A DNA stretch of 38,554 bases from a virus, in IMG/VR virus record IMGVR_UViG_3300028423_000702, positions 1 through 38,554 of that record. One strand, given 5' to 3'. The notes below the pieces were generated by a model. That model saw nothing but the letters and a program-made list of their open reading frames with translations, had not been told where the DNA came from and ran no database searches. The translations under genes and the position numbers were made by a program. Below are positions 16,744-23,968 of the stretch, piece by piece (position 1 is the stretch's first letter; every line of letters begins with the position of its first letter).

Positions 16744-19010
16744 CTACCTTATACGTCGTCGTCTACCCGTCGAGCCTATCCATCCCAAGTGCTGCACAGA
16801 TCATCGCTGGCCAGGACAGCACCGGCAGTCCTGCGGCATTCTCAGATAGCGTCAACGCGCCCACTGACAGCACCTACACCTTTCCAACTAATGACCTGAA
16901 TGTCGGAGAAACCTATCAGGCATCATTTGTCTGGAGCGGGACAGACTATACCTCGGCAGTGGCTACGTCCGATCCACTGGTTATCGGTATCCCCCAAGGC
17001 GGGTTGGCTGCCTACTCCTTGCGTGACATTTGGAATGGTGGTGGGAATGTTGTTCGGTTGAGAAGAAGCGGTGATGATGCTGAAAGGGATTTTACTGCGG
17101 CTGAGTTGGTTGATGGAACTTTGGAGAGTTGGGCAGGCGCTCTTTTAAGTCCGATTGCATACTGGAAATGCAATGAAGTAAGTGGTACAACTTTTAATGA
17201 TACTGCAGGGACATATCAAGGTTCATTAACATCGACTGGCATTTTATATCGGCAGCCAGATCCTTTTGGTAACAACTCTGCTATGGGATTCCGTGGCGGC
17301 TCGGCTACTATTGCATTTAGTAGTAGCTTGATTTTTGGTACGGGTACTTTATCGTTTTGGGTTAAACGAAACGGTTCTGTGCAAGAGAGCTTTGCCCCAA
17401 TTTTTTGGTGGGACGGGAATAACACTATAATGAAGTACTTCACAACAAGTCATATATACTGGGACGGCTATAAAATTGCAGACTCCGCGCTAGATGGTAG
17501 CTGGCACCATGTTTTAGTTACTATTGACGGCATTCAATTTACTTCTTATGTTGATGGAGCTTTGGCAGAAAGTTTTTCTAAAGACCTTGAGATAGATACT
17601 ACATTGAGAATTGGATATTCCGCGATAGATGAACTACATTTTGATATATGTGAAATAGCAGCTTTTAACGAGGTTTTAACATTAGACCAGATTCAATCTA
17701 TTTATAACTCCTCTCAAATTAGTAGTACTCAAGCCACCACCCTCTACGACCAATCCGGCAACGGAAAACACGCAGTACAAAACGATGCAGATAAGCAGCC
17801 TCAGTTAGTTGTGGTGGACGACAAACCCAGATTACGCTTCGATGGAGTAGATGATTATTTGGACTGTGGGTTGGTAAACGATGGAACTAAACCAGCTAAT
17901 TTCTCTGCATATATGGTTGGAAAGTTTAATAGTGATGGGGTTGGGGTTGGTAGTACAGAAAGTGCAGCAATAGCAAACTATGATGATTATATACTAGCGC
18001 TGAACCCAATTCTGTACTGGAAAATGGATGAAACATCTGGGACAACTATCTTTGATGCTGGAACATCTCAATATAATGCAAATATTGGTGGAGGAGCAAT
18101 TACCAGCGAAGACGGGCTACATTTTTCTTCACCTAAGTCAATTAGATTTAATACATCTACTTGGGCCAGCGCTGGGAATAAGCCTGAGTTTAGCTCAAGT
18201 ACTTTATCGATAGAGCTGTGGGTAAAAGTTGGAGCAAGCAGAACAGGCAAAGATATACTGCGCTATGGCAGAACAAACAACCTAACTTTTAGATGGAGAT
18301 TAGGGGATAATGGAGCTTTTTATCTTTATGATAATTCTGGGTCAAGATATGATATAAGTGTTGGATATTTAAGTACAGACATTTTGTATCACATAGTTAT
18401 TACTATGCAGTTTAGCTCAAGCAGCGGCTTAAAGGGATATAAAAATGGAATACTTGTAGATTCAAAAGATATATACTTTGGTCCAGGGGGAATTACCTTC
18501 CCAACATTTCTAATAAATAGGGACCCATATTCGTCAACTGATTTTACGCTAGACGGAGTAGCTTTATACAATCGCATTTTAACACCAGAAGAGATTGAAG
18601 AGCATTATAACTTTGGCTTAGAAGAGATAAGTAGTAAAAATAGTTATTCTATAATATATAGACAATCAAGCAAACTACAAACAGCATTTGGCGACGGAAC
18701 AAATGCCACAGAGGCTGTAGCGAACAACACGTTACCAACTACCCAGTCCATATATGGCATCTACTACGATGGCGGAAACACCATTGATGCTTATGTAAAT
18801 GGTACACAACAGTCACTAACTTACATCACTCAAGATGCTTCGTCTTCTTCAGGTACAGAATACAAGATGAGTATTGGTAGGCCAGGGGAGTTTGATGGGT
18901 TGTACTTTGAAGGTGACGTATCTGAAGTTCTTGTGTATGCCCTTGACCTGACGCCCAAGCGAACCGGCATCGAGTCTGAGCTTGACTTATACTATTCTGT
19001 GCTACCATAG
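16740..19010 (+). CDS. Large tail fibre with two LamG domains nested inside a third ConA-like domain
   Basis: 756 residues. Residues 90-133 (AYSLRDIWNGGGNVVRLRRS, then DFTAAELVDGTLESWAG) and 331-410 (TTLYDQSGNGKHAVQNDADK, QPQLV) are the two halves of a ConA-like domain related to arabinofuranosidase-type domains of phage fibres; residues 635-756 complete it. Between them sit two LamG-like domains, about 134-330 (PIAYWKCNEVSGTTFNDTAG, WHHVLVTIDG) and 411-634 (PILYWKMDETSGTTIFDAGT, ILTPEEIEEHYN). The inserts are clearly more AT-rich than the flanks. LamG folds bind sugars, so this is probably a receptor-binding fibre. The ATG overlaps the previous stop. Confidence 0.8.
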   Translation: MTTLYVVVYPSSLSIPSAAQIIAGQDSTGSPAAFSDSVNAPTDSTYTFPTNDLNVGETYQASFVWSGTDYTSAVATSDPLVIGIPQGGLAAYSLRDIWNGGGNVVRLRRSGDDAERDFTAAELVDGTLESWAGALLSPIAYWKCNEVSGTTFNDTAGTYQGSLTSTGILYRQPDPFGNNSAMGFRGGSATIAFSSSLIFGTGTLSFWVKRNGSVQESFAPIFWWDGNNTIMKYFTTSHIYWDGYKIADSALDGSWHHVLVTIDGIQFTSYVDGALAESFSKDLEIDTTLRIGYSAIDELHFDICEIAAFNEVLTLDQIQSIYNSSQISSTQATTLYDQSGNGKHAVQNDADKQPQLVVVDDKPRLRFDGVDDYLDCGLVNDGTKPANFSAYMVGKFNSDGVGVGSTESAAIANYDDYILALNPILYWKMDETSGTTIFDAGTSQYNANIGGGAITSEDGLHFSSPKSIRFNTSTWASAGNKPEFSSSTLSIELWVKVGASRTGKDILRYGRTNNLTFRWRLGDNGAFYLYDNSGSRYDISVGYLSTDILYHIVITMQFSSSSGLKGYKNGILVDSKDIYFGPGGITFPTFLINRDPYSSTDFTLDGVALYNRILTPEEIEEHYNFGLEEISSKNSYSIIYRQSSKLQTAFGDGTNATEAVANNTLPTTQSIYGIYYDGGNTIDAYVNGTQQSLTYITQDASSSSGTEYKMSIGRPGEFDGLYFEGDVSEVLVYALDLTPKRTGIESELDLYYSVLP

Positions 19011-19032
19011 CCGCATCTGACAGGAGAGCCAC

Positions 19033-19299
19033 ATGGCAACTACCAACCCCTCCCTGACCTCCTCTTGGGCCAAAGTGGTCGAAGCAGGCGATGAATTCAC
19101 AATCGGTATCCAGCCAGGATCGACGACGGTGATTGCCATTGCAGCAGTTGCTACCGATACCAGCCCCGCTGTTGCTGGTCACTTCCTGATGGGGCCGGGT
19201 GAGAGTATCAATCGCGCCCTGACTGGTCCTGGGTACATCTATGCTCGGTCAGTAGATGCTGCTGCTGCCTCTGCTTGGCTTCATGCCTGGACACCCTGA
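19033..19299 (+). CDS. Small fibre-associated protein, unknown
   Basis: The 88-residue protein (VEAGDEFTIGIQPGSTTVIA, then ESINRALTGPGYIYAR) looks like a compact all-beta domain. An AGGAGAG lies at good spacing before the ATG. Placed between two fibre genes and coupled to the next by an ATGA overlap, it is probably a virion decoration or fibre connector protein. No family is recognised. Confidence 0.6.
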   Translation: MATTNPSLTSSWAKVVEAGDEFTIGIQPGSTTVIAIAAVATDTSPAVAGHFLMGPGESINRALTGPGYIYARSVDAAAASAWLHAWTP

Positions 19300-19469
19300 T
19301 GATCCTTCAACTTACTCGCTTGACTCGATTGCTTCGTCTATCATCGACGGATAGGCGTCATGAGCAGACTGAAGCTGGAGAGTTACTTCTGGAATCGAGT
19401 GATGCCTTGCTCCTTGAGTCCAGCCCCGACGACGCGGGCAACCCCGAATACATCCGCCTGGAGTCCTAA
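19299..19469 (+). CDS. Small LLLES-repeat protein, unknown
   Basis: A 56-residue product from the ATG that overlaps the previous stop. Its C-terminal half has a repeated acidic-leucine pattern (GELLLESSDALLLESS, then YIRLES), a motif common in short virion-associated proteins beside tail fibres. It ends three bases before the lectin-fold gene. Coding changes to GC-rich from about 19,420, inside this gene, suggesting that the border of the following cassette falls here. Confidence 0.55.
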   Translation: MILQLTRLTRLLRLSSTDRRHEQTEAGELLLESSDALLLESSPDDAGNPEYIRLES

Positions 19470-19472
19470 CCG

Positions 19473-21050
19473 ATGGCCGACAAGAAAATCTCCGAACTCA
19501 CTGCCGCGTCGGCCCTCACCGGCTCCGAGGCTGTCCCCGTCGTCCAGTCCGGCGCCAACAAGCGCACCACGCCGGACGCCCTGGCCGCCCGCGTCAGCGA
19601 TGCGCTCGGCCTCGGCACCGCCGCCACCGCAGAAGTGATGACCTCCGCCGCCGACCGCACCGCCGGGCGCATCGTCATCGTCGATTACATCGACCAGCTC
19701 ATCACCGCCCCGCAAAACGACATCGGCACCCCCGGCCAGCCCGGCTTCGGCGTCGGCATCTACCCCGGCATCCTGCCCGCCGGCTTTAGCGAAATGGACG
19801 GCACCACCACACCCGTCGCCGCCAACTACGGCAACTATCGCTACTCCGACGGCTCGATCTGCTGCTACATCCCCAAGTGCTACATCCGTATCGGCCACGC
19901 CAGCAACCCGACCTACGCCACCTACGGGGTCAACTCGGTCGATGTCCAGCCCGCCAGCGCCTTCGCCGACGAAGCCGCCGCCAACACCGCCGGCTACATG
20001 CTGCCCCGCGCGTTCAAGGATGGCGGCCAGACCCTCCAGGGCTTCTGGATCGACAAGTACCTGGCCAGCCCGAACGGCGCCGGCGATGCCGCGATCAGCG
20101 TGCCGCTCGGCAAGCCGCTCAGCCTGACCACCGACGGCAACTACACCAACACCCAAGACAGTCTGTCGCTCGGCCTCAGCGGCCAGCTGCACGACGCCGT
20201 GACCCTGGCCCGCGCACGCGGCACCGGCTGGCATTGCACCGCGATCTGGCAACAGTGGCTGTTAGCGATTTTGAGCCTTGCCCACGGCCAGGCCGCCACC
20301 ACCAGCACTTACTGCGCCTGGTACGACAGCAACGGCACGACCAACTTCCCCAAAGGCTGCAACAACAACGCCCTCGGTGACACCAACGACAACACCATCC
20401 TGTATATCACCGCCGGCGACGCCGGCAATGCCAACAAGCCGCTGACCGGCAGCGCCAATTTCCCCGCCAAGGTCGCGCACAACGGCCAACTGTGCGGCGT
20501 CATGGACCTCAACGGCACGCTCTGGGAAGTGCAGCTCGGCATCACCAGCCCCGGCAGCAGCGCCACATCGTCCACCCAGATCACCAATGGCGATACCTAT
20601 GTCTTGAAAGAGTCCGTCGCCCTGCACGACCTGCTCAGCGGCTGGACGGAAGGCGGCGTCTCCGGCGATGCCAATAACGCCTGGGGTGACGCCACCCACC
20701 TCGCCACCCTGTACGACGCCAAGACCGGCTTTTTACCCTGGGGCAGCGCCCAGGGCAGTTACTACTACTTTGGCAATGGCGCCGCGCAAGTGTTTGCCGC
20801 CGACACCAGTGGCGACGCCTATCTACAAACCAACGCCGGGATCGGGCAGGAGGCCGGCATGAGCGGCAGCGGCACCAACCTGTTCGGCAACGACGGCGCC
20901 TATCGCTACAACCGGCACAATATGTTCCCGCTCTCCGGTGGCAATTGGAACACTGCGGCCACTGCGGGTGTGTTCGCCCGCAGTTGGGGCGGCACCCGCA
21001 CGAACTCGAGCAACCCCTTTGGGTTCCGCGCGGCCGCCCCCGCCCTTTGA
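19473..21050 (+). CDS. C-type-lectin/FGE-fold tail protein, probable DGR target
   Basis: 525 residues, strongly GC-rich. The N-terminus (KKISELTAASALTGSEAVPV, then RTTPDALAARV) is a standard fibre-attachment segment. The rest has the formylglycine-generating-enzyme/C-type lectin pattern: GFWIDKYLASPN, the DMNGxxWE-like MDLNGTLWEVQLG, and a C-terminal end FPLSGGNWNTAATAGVFARS, then RTNSS and GFRAA. That end matches the variable region of DGR-diversified lectins such as Bordetella phage Mtd, where residues in the final strands are randomised to change receptor binding. The next two elements (hairpin, Avd-like gene) support this. Most likely a receptor-binding tip protein. Confidence 0.8.
   Translation: MADKKISELTAASALTGSEAVPVVQSGANKRTTPDALAARVSDALGLGTAATAEVMTSAADRTAGRIVIVDYIDQLITAPQNDIGTPGQPGFGVGIYPGILPAGFSEMDGTTTPVAANYGNYRYSDGSICCYIPKCYIRIGHASNPTYATYGVNSVDVQPASAFADEAAANTAGYMLPRAFKDGGQTLQGFWIDKYLASPNGAGDAAISVPLGKPLSLTTDGNYTNTQDSLSLGLSGQLHDAVTLARARGTGWHCTAIWQQWLLAILSLAHGQAATTSTYCAWYDSNGTTNFPKGCNNNALGDTNDNTILYITAGDAGNANKPLTGSANFPAKVAHNGQLCGVMDLNGTLWEVQLGITSPGSSATSSTQITNGDTYVLKESVALHDLLSGWTEGGVSGDANNAWGDATHLATLYDAKTGFLPWGSAQGSYYYFGNGAAQVFAADTSGDAYLQTNAGIGQEAGMSGSGTNLFGNDGAYRYNRHNMFPLSGGNWNTAATAGVFARSWGGTRTNSSNPFGFRAAAPAL
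20880..21050 (+). other. Candidate DGR variable repeat (VR)
   Basis: The last ~170 bases of the lectin-fold gene encode the segment that is diversified in known DGR targets (GGNWNTAATAGVFARSW, RTNSSNPFGFRAA). The end is a GC-only-like stretch (about 21020-21044), as at the fixed 3' edge (IMH) of known variable repeats. Limits are approximate because no template repeat is visible in the window to align with. Confidence 0.55.
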
Positions 21051-21064
21051 CCGGGTTAATGACT

Positions 21065-21084
21065 GCCCGCGCGGTAGCGCGGGC
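21065..21084. other. DNA hairpin/cruciform with 8-bp stem and GRNA tetraloop (DGR target feature)
   Basis: GCCCGCGC (21065-21072) pairs perfectly with GCGCGGGC (21077-21084) around the loop GGTA, which fits GRNA. It begins 14 bases after the end of the VR-bearing gene. Known DGRs need an 8-bp-stem, 4-base GRNA-loop hairpin just downstream of the VR for efficient retrohoming. There is no T-run, so a terminator is unlikely. Confidence 0.7.
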
Positions 21085-21092
21085 CTAAGCCA

Positions 21093-21290
21093 ATGAGCAA
21101 ACTCGACACCAACGCACCGCTGATCCAAAAAACGCGCGAGATGATAAAATTGCTCAACATTTACTTGAACCACTTCCCGCGTCACGAAAAATACGGGCTG
21201 TGCCAACAGGTGCGCCACTACTGTCGCCGGATCCGCGCCGAACAACCCGCCCTGATCCCGCACCTACCCCAATACCAGGAGGCCGCATGA
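21093..21290 (+). CDS. Avd-like four-helix-bundle protein (short)
   Basis: The 65-residue product (LIQKTREMIKLLNIYLNHFP, RHEKYGLCQQVRHYCRRIR) carries the signature start of the DGR accessory protein Avd and related four-helix-bundle proteins (LIQKTxE, HFPRxxKYxLxQxxR). Avd is a pentamer that binds the DGR reverse transcriptase and template RNA. Usual length is about 110-130 residues; here only helices one and part of two are present, so it is truncated or a minimal form. It sits in the canonical place right after the VR and hairpin, but the usual template repeat and reverse transcriptase do not follow. Confidence 0.7.
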   Translation: MSKLDTNAPLIQKTREMIKLLNIYLNHFPRHEKYGLCQQVRHYCRRIRAEQPALIPHLPQYQEAA

Positions 21291-21691
21291 GCGCCACCCT
21301 CTACACCTACACCCCGCAAGCCACCCCCGGGCCGATCGGCACAGATCCGCGCCCCAGCGCCGGCGAGGACGCCCTCACCGAGCTGTGCGAGCTGGACGGC
21401 CTGCGCTACGTCAGCGTGCCGGACTTCGCTACCGTCAGCGTGCCCGAGCAGATCACAGACTGGCAGCCCGCCAGCCTGACCGACGCCCTGCGCGCCCAGA
21501 TCAAGACCGCCAGCCCGCATTGCCGGCGGATCGACGAGCAGGTGGTCGCACAGATCCGGTCGCGCTACAGCGTCGACGACGAGATCAAGCTGCTACGCCT
21601 CGCCCCCAGCCCCGAAACCGACGCCTGGAACGCCTGGGCCGAAGACTGCCGCGCCTGGGGTGCCGCGCAAAAGACCGCCCTCGGTCTGTAA
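21287..21691 (+). CDS. Hypothetical protein after the DGR-like cassette (possible fibre chaperone)
   Basis: 134 residues, GC-rich like its two upstream neighbours, coupled to the Avd-like gene by an ATGA overlap with AGGAGG ahead. The C-terminal part (RYSVDDEIKLLRLAPSPETD, then CRAWGAAQKTALGL) has the helical, tryptophan-containing look of small proteins that follow phage tail fibres and may help fold them. No enzymatic motif is seen. The name is inferred. Confidence 0.6.
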   Translation: MSATLYTYTPQATPGPIGTDPRPSAGEDALTELCELDGLRYVSVPDFATVSVPEQITDWQPASLTDALRAQIKTASPHCRRIDEQVVAQIRSRYSVDDEIKLLRLAPSPETDAWNAWAEDCRAWGAAQKTALGL

Positions 21692-21712
21692 CCCGCGCCC
21701 GGAGCCCGCGCC

Positions 21713-22042
21713 ATGACCGACGACACCGCCACCGCCCGCCTCGACGCCCGCCTCGACCGCTTCGAATCGAAGATCGACGAATCCATCAGCGGTGTACACC
21801 AGCGCCTGGATCGCCTTGCCGATGCCCTGGCGACGATCAAACTACTCGAAGAGCGCGTCGGTCAGAATTCCCGCAGCCTTGAACGCGCTTTTGAGAAGAT
21901 CGACACTCACGATAAAGACATCAATCAACTCAAACACCGCAATGCTGGCGCTGATAAGACTTTGGCCTTTGCAGAGCGATTTCTCTGGATGCTGGCAACA
22001 GCCGCCGTCGGTTACTACTTCTACGCCCAAGGAGGCGCATAA
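21713..22042 (+). CDS. Coiled-coil protein with C-terminal membrane anchor, lysis-region (XhlA-like)
   Basis: 109 residues. Residues 8-80 are charged heptad-like (ARLDARLDRFESKIDESISG, IDTHDKDINQLKHRN). Residues about 89-104 (RFLWMLATAAVGYYFYA) form one membrane segment near the end. This resembles XhlA/holin-accessory proteins found beside endolysins. It may be a holin partner or spanin-like protein. The first half is GC-rich and the second half is not, so the GC-rich cassette ends inside this gene near 21,850. Confidence 0.6.
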   Translation: MTDDTATARLDARLDRFESKIDESISGVHQRLDRLADALATIKLLEERVGQNSRSLERAFEKIDTHDKDINQLKHRNAGADKTLAFAERFLWMLATAAVGYYFYAQGGA

Positions 22043-22242
22043 TGAAAGCAATGCTTATTCAACAACTGGTCAGTGTTCTCCTTTCCATGCTCACCGAAGA
22101 AGTTATGAAGAAGGCGATTGATGCACTACTCGACATTGCTGAAGACGCTGCAAAGAAAAGCGACAACAAAATTGACGACGCTATTGTCCTCCCTCTTTGC
22201 GCAAAAATCCGACAAACCTTCGATGTCCCAGACAATGACTGA
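22042..22242 (+). CDS. Small lysis-region protein, unknown
   Basis: 66 residues: an amphipathic or hydrophobic helix at the start (AMLIQQLVSVLLSMLTEEVM) and a conserved-looking end (DDAIVLPLCAKIRQTFDVPD). It lies between the coiled-coil membrane protein and the endolysin with overlaps on both sides. A holin-like role is possible, but the helix is short of a convincing membrane segment. Confidence 0.6.
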   Translation: MKAMLIQQLVSVLLSMLTEEVMKKAIDALLDIAEDAAKKSDNKIDDAIVLPLCAKIRQTFDVPDND

Positions 22243-22588
22243 TTACATCACGCCAAACTTTAAGCGATCAGAATTTGCCTGCCAATGTAACTGCGGGTTT
22301 GATGATATTGACAAGCGAGTGCCGTACATCTTGCAGCAGGTGCGGGATCACTTTGGAGTGCCGATCCGCATAACCAGCGGCTGCCGGTGTGAGAAACACA
22401 ATGCAGCCATTGGCGGCAGTCCGCGCAGCCAGCACATGCTAGGGAAGGCAGCGGATTTTGTGGTGCGCGGTGTCGATCCTGGCGAGGTTGCCCGCTACAT
22501 TGATGAGCAATGGCCGAATACCCTAGGGCTGGGCAGGTACGGCACTTTTACTCACGTCGATGTGCGGCGTGGGAAGGCTAGGTGGTAA
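22235..22588 (+). CDS. Endolysin, peptidase M15 (VanY/M15A-type)
   Basis: 117 residues. Zinc ligands fit the M15 pattern: H67 and D74 in SQHMLGKAAD and H107 in THVDVR, with D109 nearby. TPNFKRSEFACQCNCG at the N-terminus and SGCRCEKHNAAIGGS complete the family signature. M15 endolysins cut peptide links in peptidoglycan. There is no signal peptide, so export would depend on a holin. I prefer ATG 22235 (ATGACTGA overlap with the previous stop); ATG 22223 is an alternative. Cysteines C16, C18, C20, C50, C52 are numerous for the size. The gene converges with the leftward operon and overlaps its end by 11 bases. Confidence 0.9.
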   Translation: MTDYITPNFKRSEFACQCNCGFDDIDKRVPYILQQVRDHFGVPIRITSGCRCEKHNAAIGGSPRSQHMLGKAADFVVRGVDPGEVARYIDEQWPNTLGLGRYGTFTHVDVRRGKARW

Positions 22589-22805
22589 GCTCTCGCTCGC
22601 GCTCGGGTGTGACGTAGCACCCGATATTTTGGTCAAGGCTATTGTGAATGCACCGCTGCACAATAAACGACGCGGCATCGCCCCTCGCTACCAAATCCCT
22701 ACCTGCTTCGACTCCTTCTAAGTAGCTTGTAACCGACGCCTTTTGCACCTGTTGGTTGTTGTTGTCGAACGTCACTATTGTGTAGCCGCCGTCTTCGTAG
22801 TTCAT
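22578..22805 (-). CDS. Hypothetical early protein
   Basis: 75 residues (EDGGYTIVTFDNNNQQVQKA, then CIHNSLDQNIGCYVTPERER). No family is recognised. It is the last gene of the leftward operon, with an ATGA overlap to its upstream neighbour. Confidence 0.55.
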   Translation of the reverse strand: MNYEDGGYTIVTFDNNNQQVQKASVTSYLEGVEAGRDLVARGDAASFIVQRCIHNSLDQNIGCYVTPERERELTT

Positions 22806-22984
22806 AGCTCCACCTCAAAGCCAAACTCATCAGTGACGGTGATGTTCTTGGCTCCATGCTCTTCGAGATCCGTCACCCTTTGTATTAGAGATTTCTTTGA
22901 ACATGTGACTTCTTCTTCGTGCGGGGAGTTGTCCATTCCTTCCCAGTAGATAGCGTAGGTATTGTCAAAAGATCTGTTGCTCAT
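22802..22984 (-). CDS. Small hypothetical early protein
   Basis: 60 acidic residues (TYAIYWEGMDNSPHEEEVTC, then NITVTDEFGFEVEL) with no recognised family. It overlaps both neighbours by four bases, which supports it as a real gene of the operon. Confidence 0.55.
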   Translation of the reverse strand: MSNRSFDNTYAIYWEGMDNSPHEEEVTCSKKSLIQRVTDLEEHGAKNITVTDEFGFEVEL

Positions 22985-23361
22985 TGGCGGTTGTACTGTG
23001 CTGAATTAACAATAAAATTCTGATGTCCAGACTCTACTCCATGAGTTGATAAATACGGCTTAGAGAAATCTGCTTCTAGCTGTAAGCCAAACAGATCTTT
23101 AATTTTGCCTTCTGTTGCTGGCGAATACAAAATGATTTCTTCTCCTCTCTGTGCTTTTACAGTCGTGCTAAGCTGTTCCCAGCCTTTGCCACGATTGACA
23201 TAACACGACAATGTAAACTTGCCGTCGCCTGGCGCAATCGTTGACAGTTTGAGTGTCTTATCGTCAGCAAGATCTTCTAACGCTTTTGCTAGCGTAGTTG
23301 GTGCAACTGCTGCTGCAGCTGTTGCTCCTCCAAGGAGCTTAAGAAATTGTCTTCTGTTCAT
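22981..23361 (-). CDS. Tat-signal-bearing exported protein, unknown function
   Basis: 126 residues. The N-terminus NRRQFLKLLGGATAAAAVAP has a twin-arginine motif followed by a hydrophobic stretch and a likely cleavage site after TTLA (about residue 25). The mature part (FTLSCYVNRGKGWEQLSTTV, GEEIILYSPATEG) looks beta-rich and is not recognised. Tat substrates are folded in the cytoplasm before export, so a phage-encoded periplasmic protein is implied, perhaps for superinfection exclusion or host alteration. It sits among cytoplasmic early genes with four-base and one-base junctions. Confidence 0.75.
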   Translation of the reverse strand: MNRRQFLKLLGGATAAAAVAPTTLAKALEDLADDKTLKLSTIAPGDGKFTLSCYVNRGKGWEQLSTTVKAQRGEEIILYSPATEGKIKDLFGLQLEADFSKPYLSTHGVESGHQNFIVNSAQYNRQ

Positions 23362-23648
23362 TATTCACCTCTAGCTTTGTCAGCGATTGCTTCCATTTTT
23401 TCTACCCAAAAAAAATCTACATCGTAGCCATAATATGACTCATCGACTGCTTTGATAGCTTGTAAGCAAATGTCGAGCAAGTCAGGCGCAGCGGCAATCA
23501 ACCGAGCATTCGCCACCACTTCTGATTCCTCTGGTGTAGCCCACTCCTTGCCTACCATTGCTATGCCATAGCTCGGCACTTTTGGGGCGTCTATAAGGCA
23601 ACAGTTTTCCCTAAAACTGTACTCCCAGGGGCCAGGCGTGTGCTTCAT
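23361..23648 (-). CDS. HTPGPW-family small phage protein (copy 1)
   Basis: 95 residues beginning KHTPGPWEYSF and containing ANARLIAAAPDLLDICLQAI. These two motifs define a widespread family of small phage and prophage early proteins of unknown function. Related copies lie at 23645-23968 and 24415-24720. It overlaps the preceding gene by four bases. Confidence 0.75.
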   Translation of the reverse strand: MKHTPGPWEYSFRENCCLIDAPKVPSYGIAMVGKEWATPEESEVVANARLIAAAPDLLDICLQAIKAVDESYYGYDVDFFWVEKMEAIADKARGE

Positions 23649-23968
23649 GGTGTAGTTCCCTTTGCTTTTGCAATAGCGGCTCGGACTTTTCTCTGAAGAT
23701 TTAGAGTAAACAGGCGCTCGCCATCATAGGCATCGTCGATCAGATGAAACAGCTCCTCCAGCGCCTCCAACAAATCAGGCGCAGCGGCCATAAGCCGAGC
23801 ATTGGCCTCTGCTTTTTTTAACCCAAGTTCTGGATCGCCATCGCATCCGTGAATGACGGCCATCGCTGACCAGAGAGTCAAATTGAGATCTTGGTCGGGT
23901 CCGGTGTCAATCTGCCAGTCACCTTCTTGGGTCGGCTTGGCAGTCCAAGGTCCAGGTGTGTGCTTCAT
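23645..23968 (-). CDS. HTPGPW-family small phage protein (copy 2)
   Basis: 107 residues with KHTPGPWTAKPTQEGDWQID and ANARLMAAAPDLLEALEEL. Function is unknown. It is closer to copy 1 than to the divergent copy at 24415-24720. The ATG overlaps the stop of the DUF3310 gene. Confidence 0.78.
   Translation of the reverse strand: MKHTPGPWTAKPTQEGDWQIDTGPDQDLNLTLWSAMAVIHGCDGDPELGLKKAEANARLMAAAPDLLEALEELFHLIDDAYDGERLFTLNLQRKVRAAIAKAKGTTP

Noticed and set aside
19383-20252. Long minus-strand open frame (289 codons) antisense to the lectin-fold gene
   Set aside because: It is the mirror of GC-rich coding on the plus strand, is glycine/alanine/valine-rich without any family pattern, and has no ribosome site or operon context.
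19877-20380. Plus-strand alternate frame rich in Arg and Pro inside the lectin-fold gene
   Set aside because: A product of GC-rich third positions; low-complexity sequence, no plausible domain.
21287-22060. DGR template repeat or reverse transcriptase after the Avd-like gene
   Set aside because: No sequence resembling the VR end and no frame with reverse transcriptase motifs (such as YxDD) was found here or elsewhere in the window by eye.
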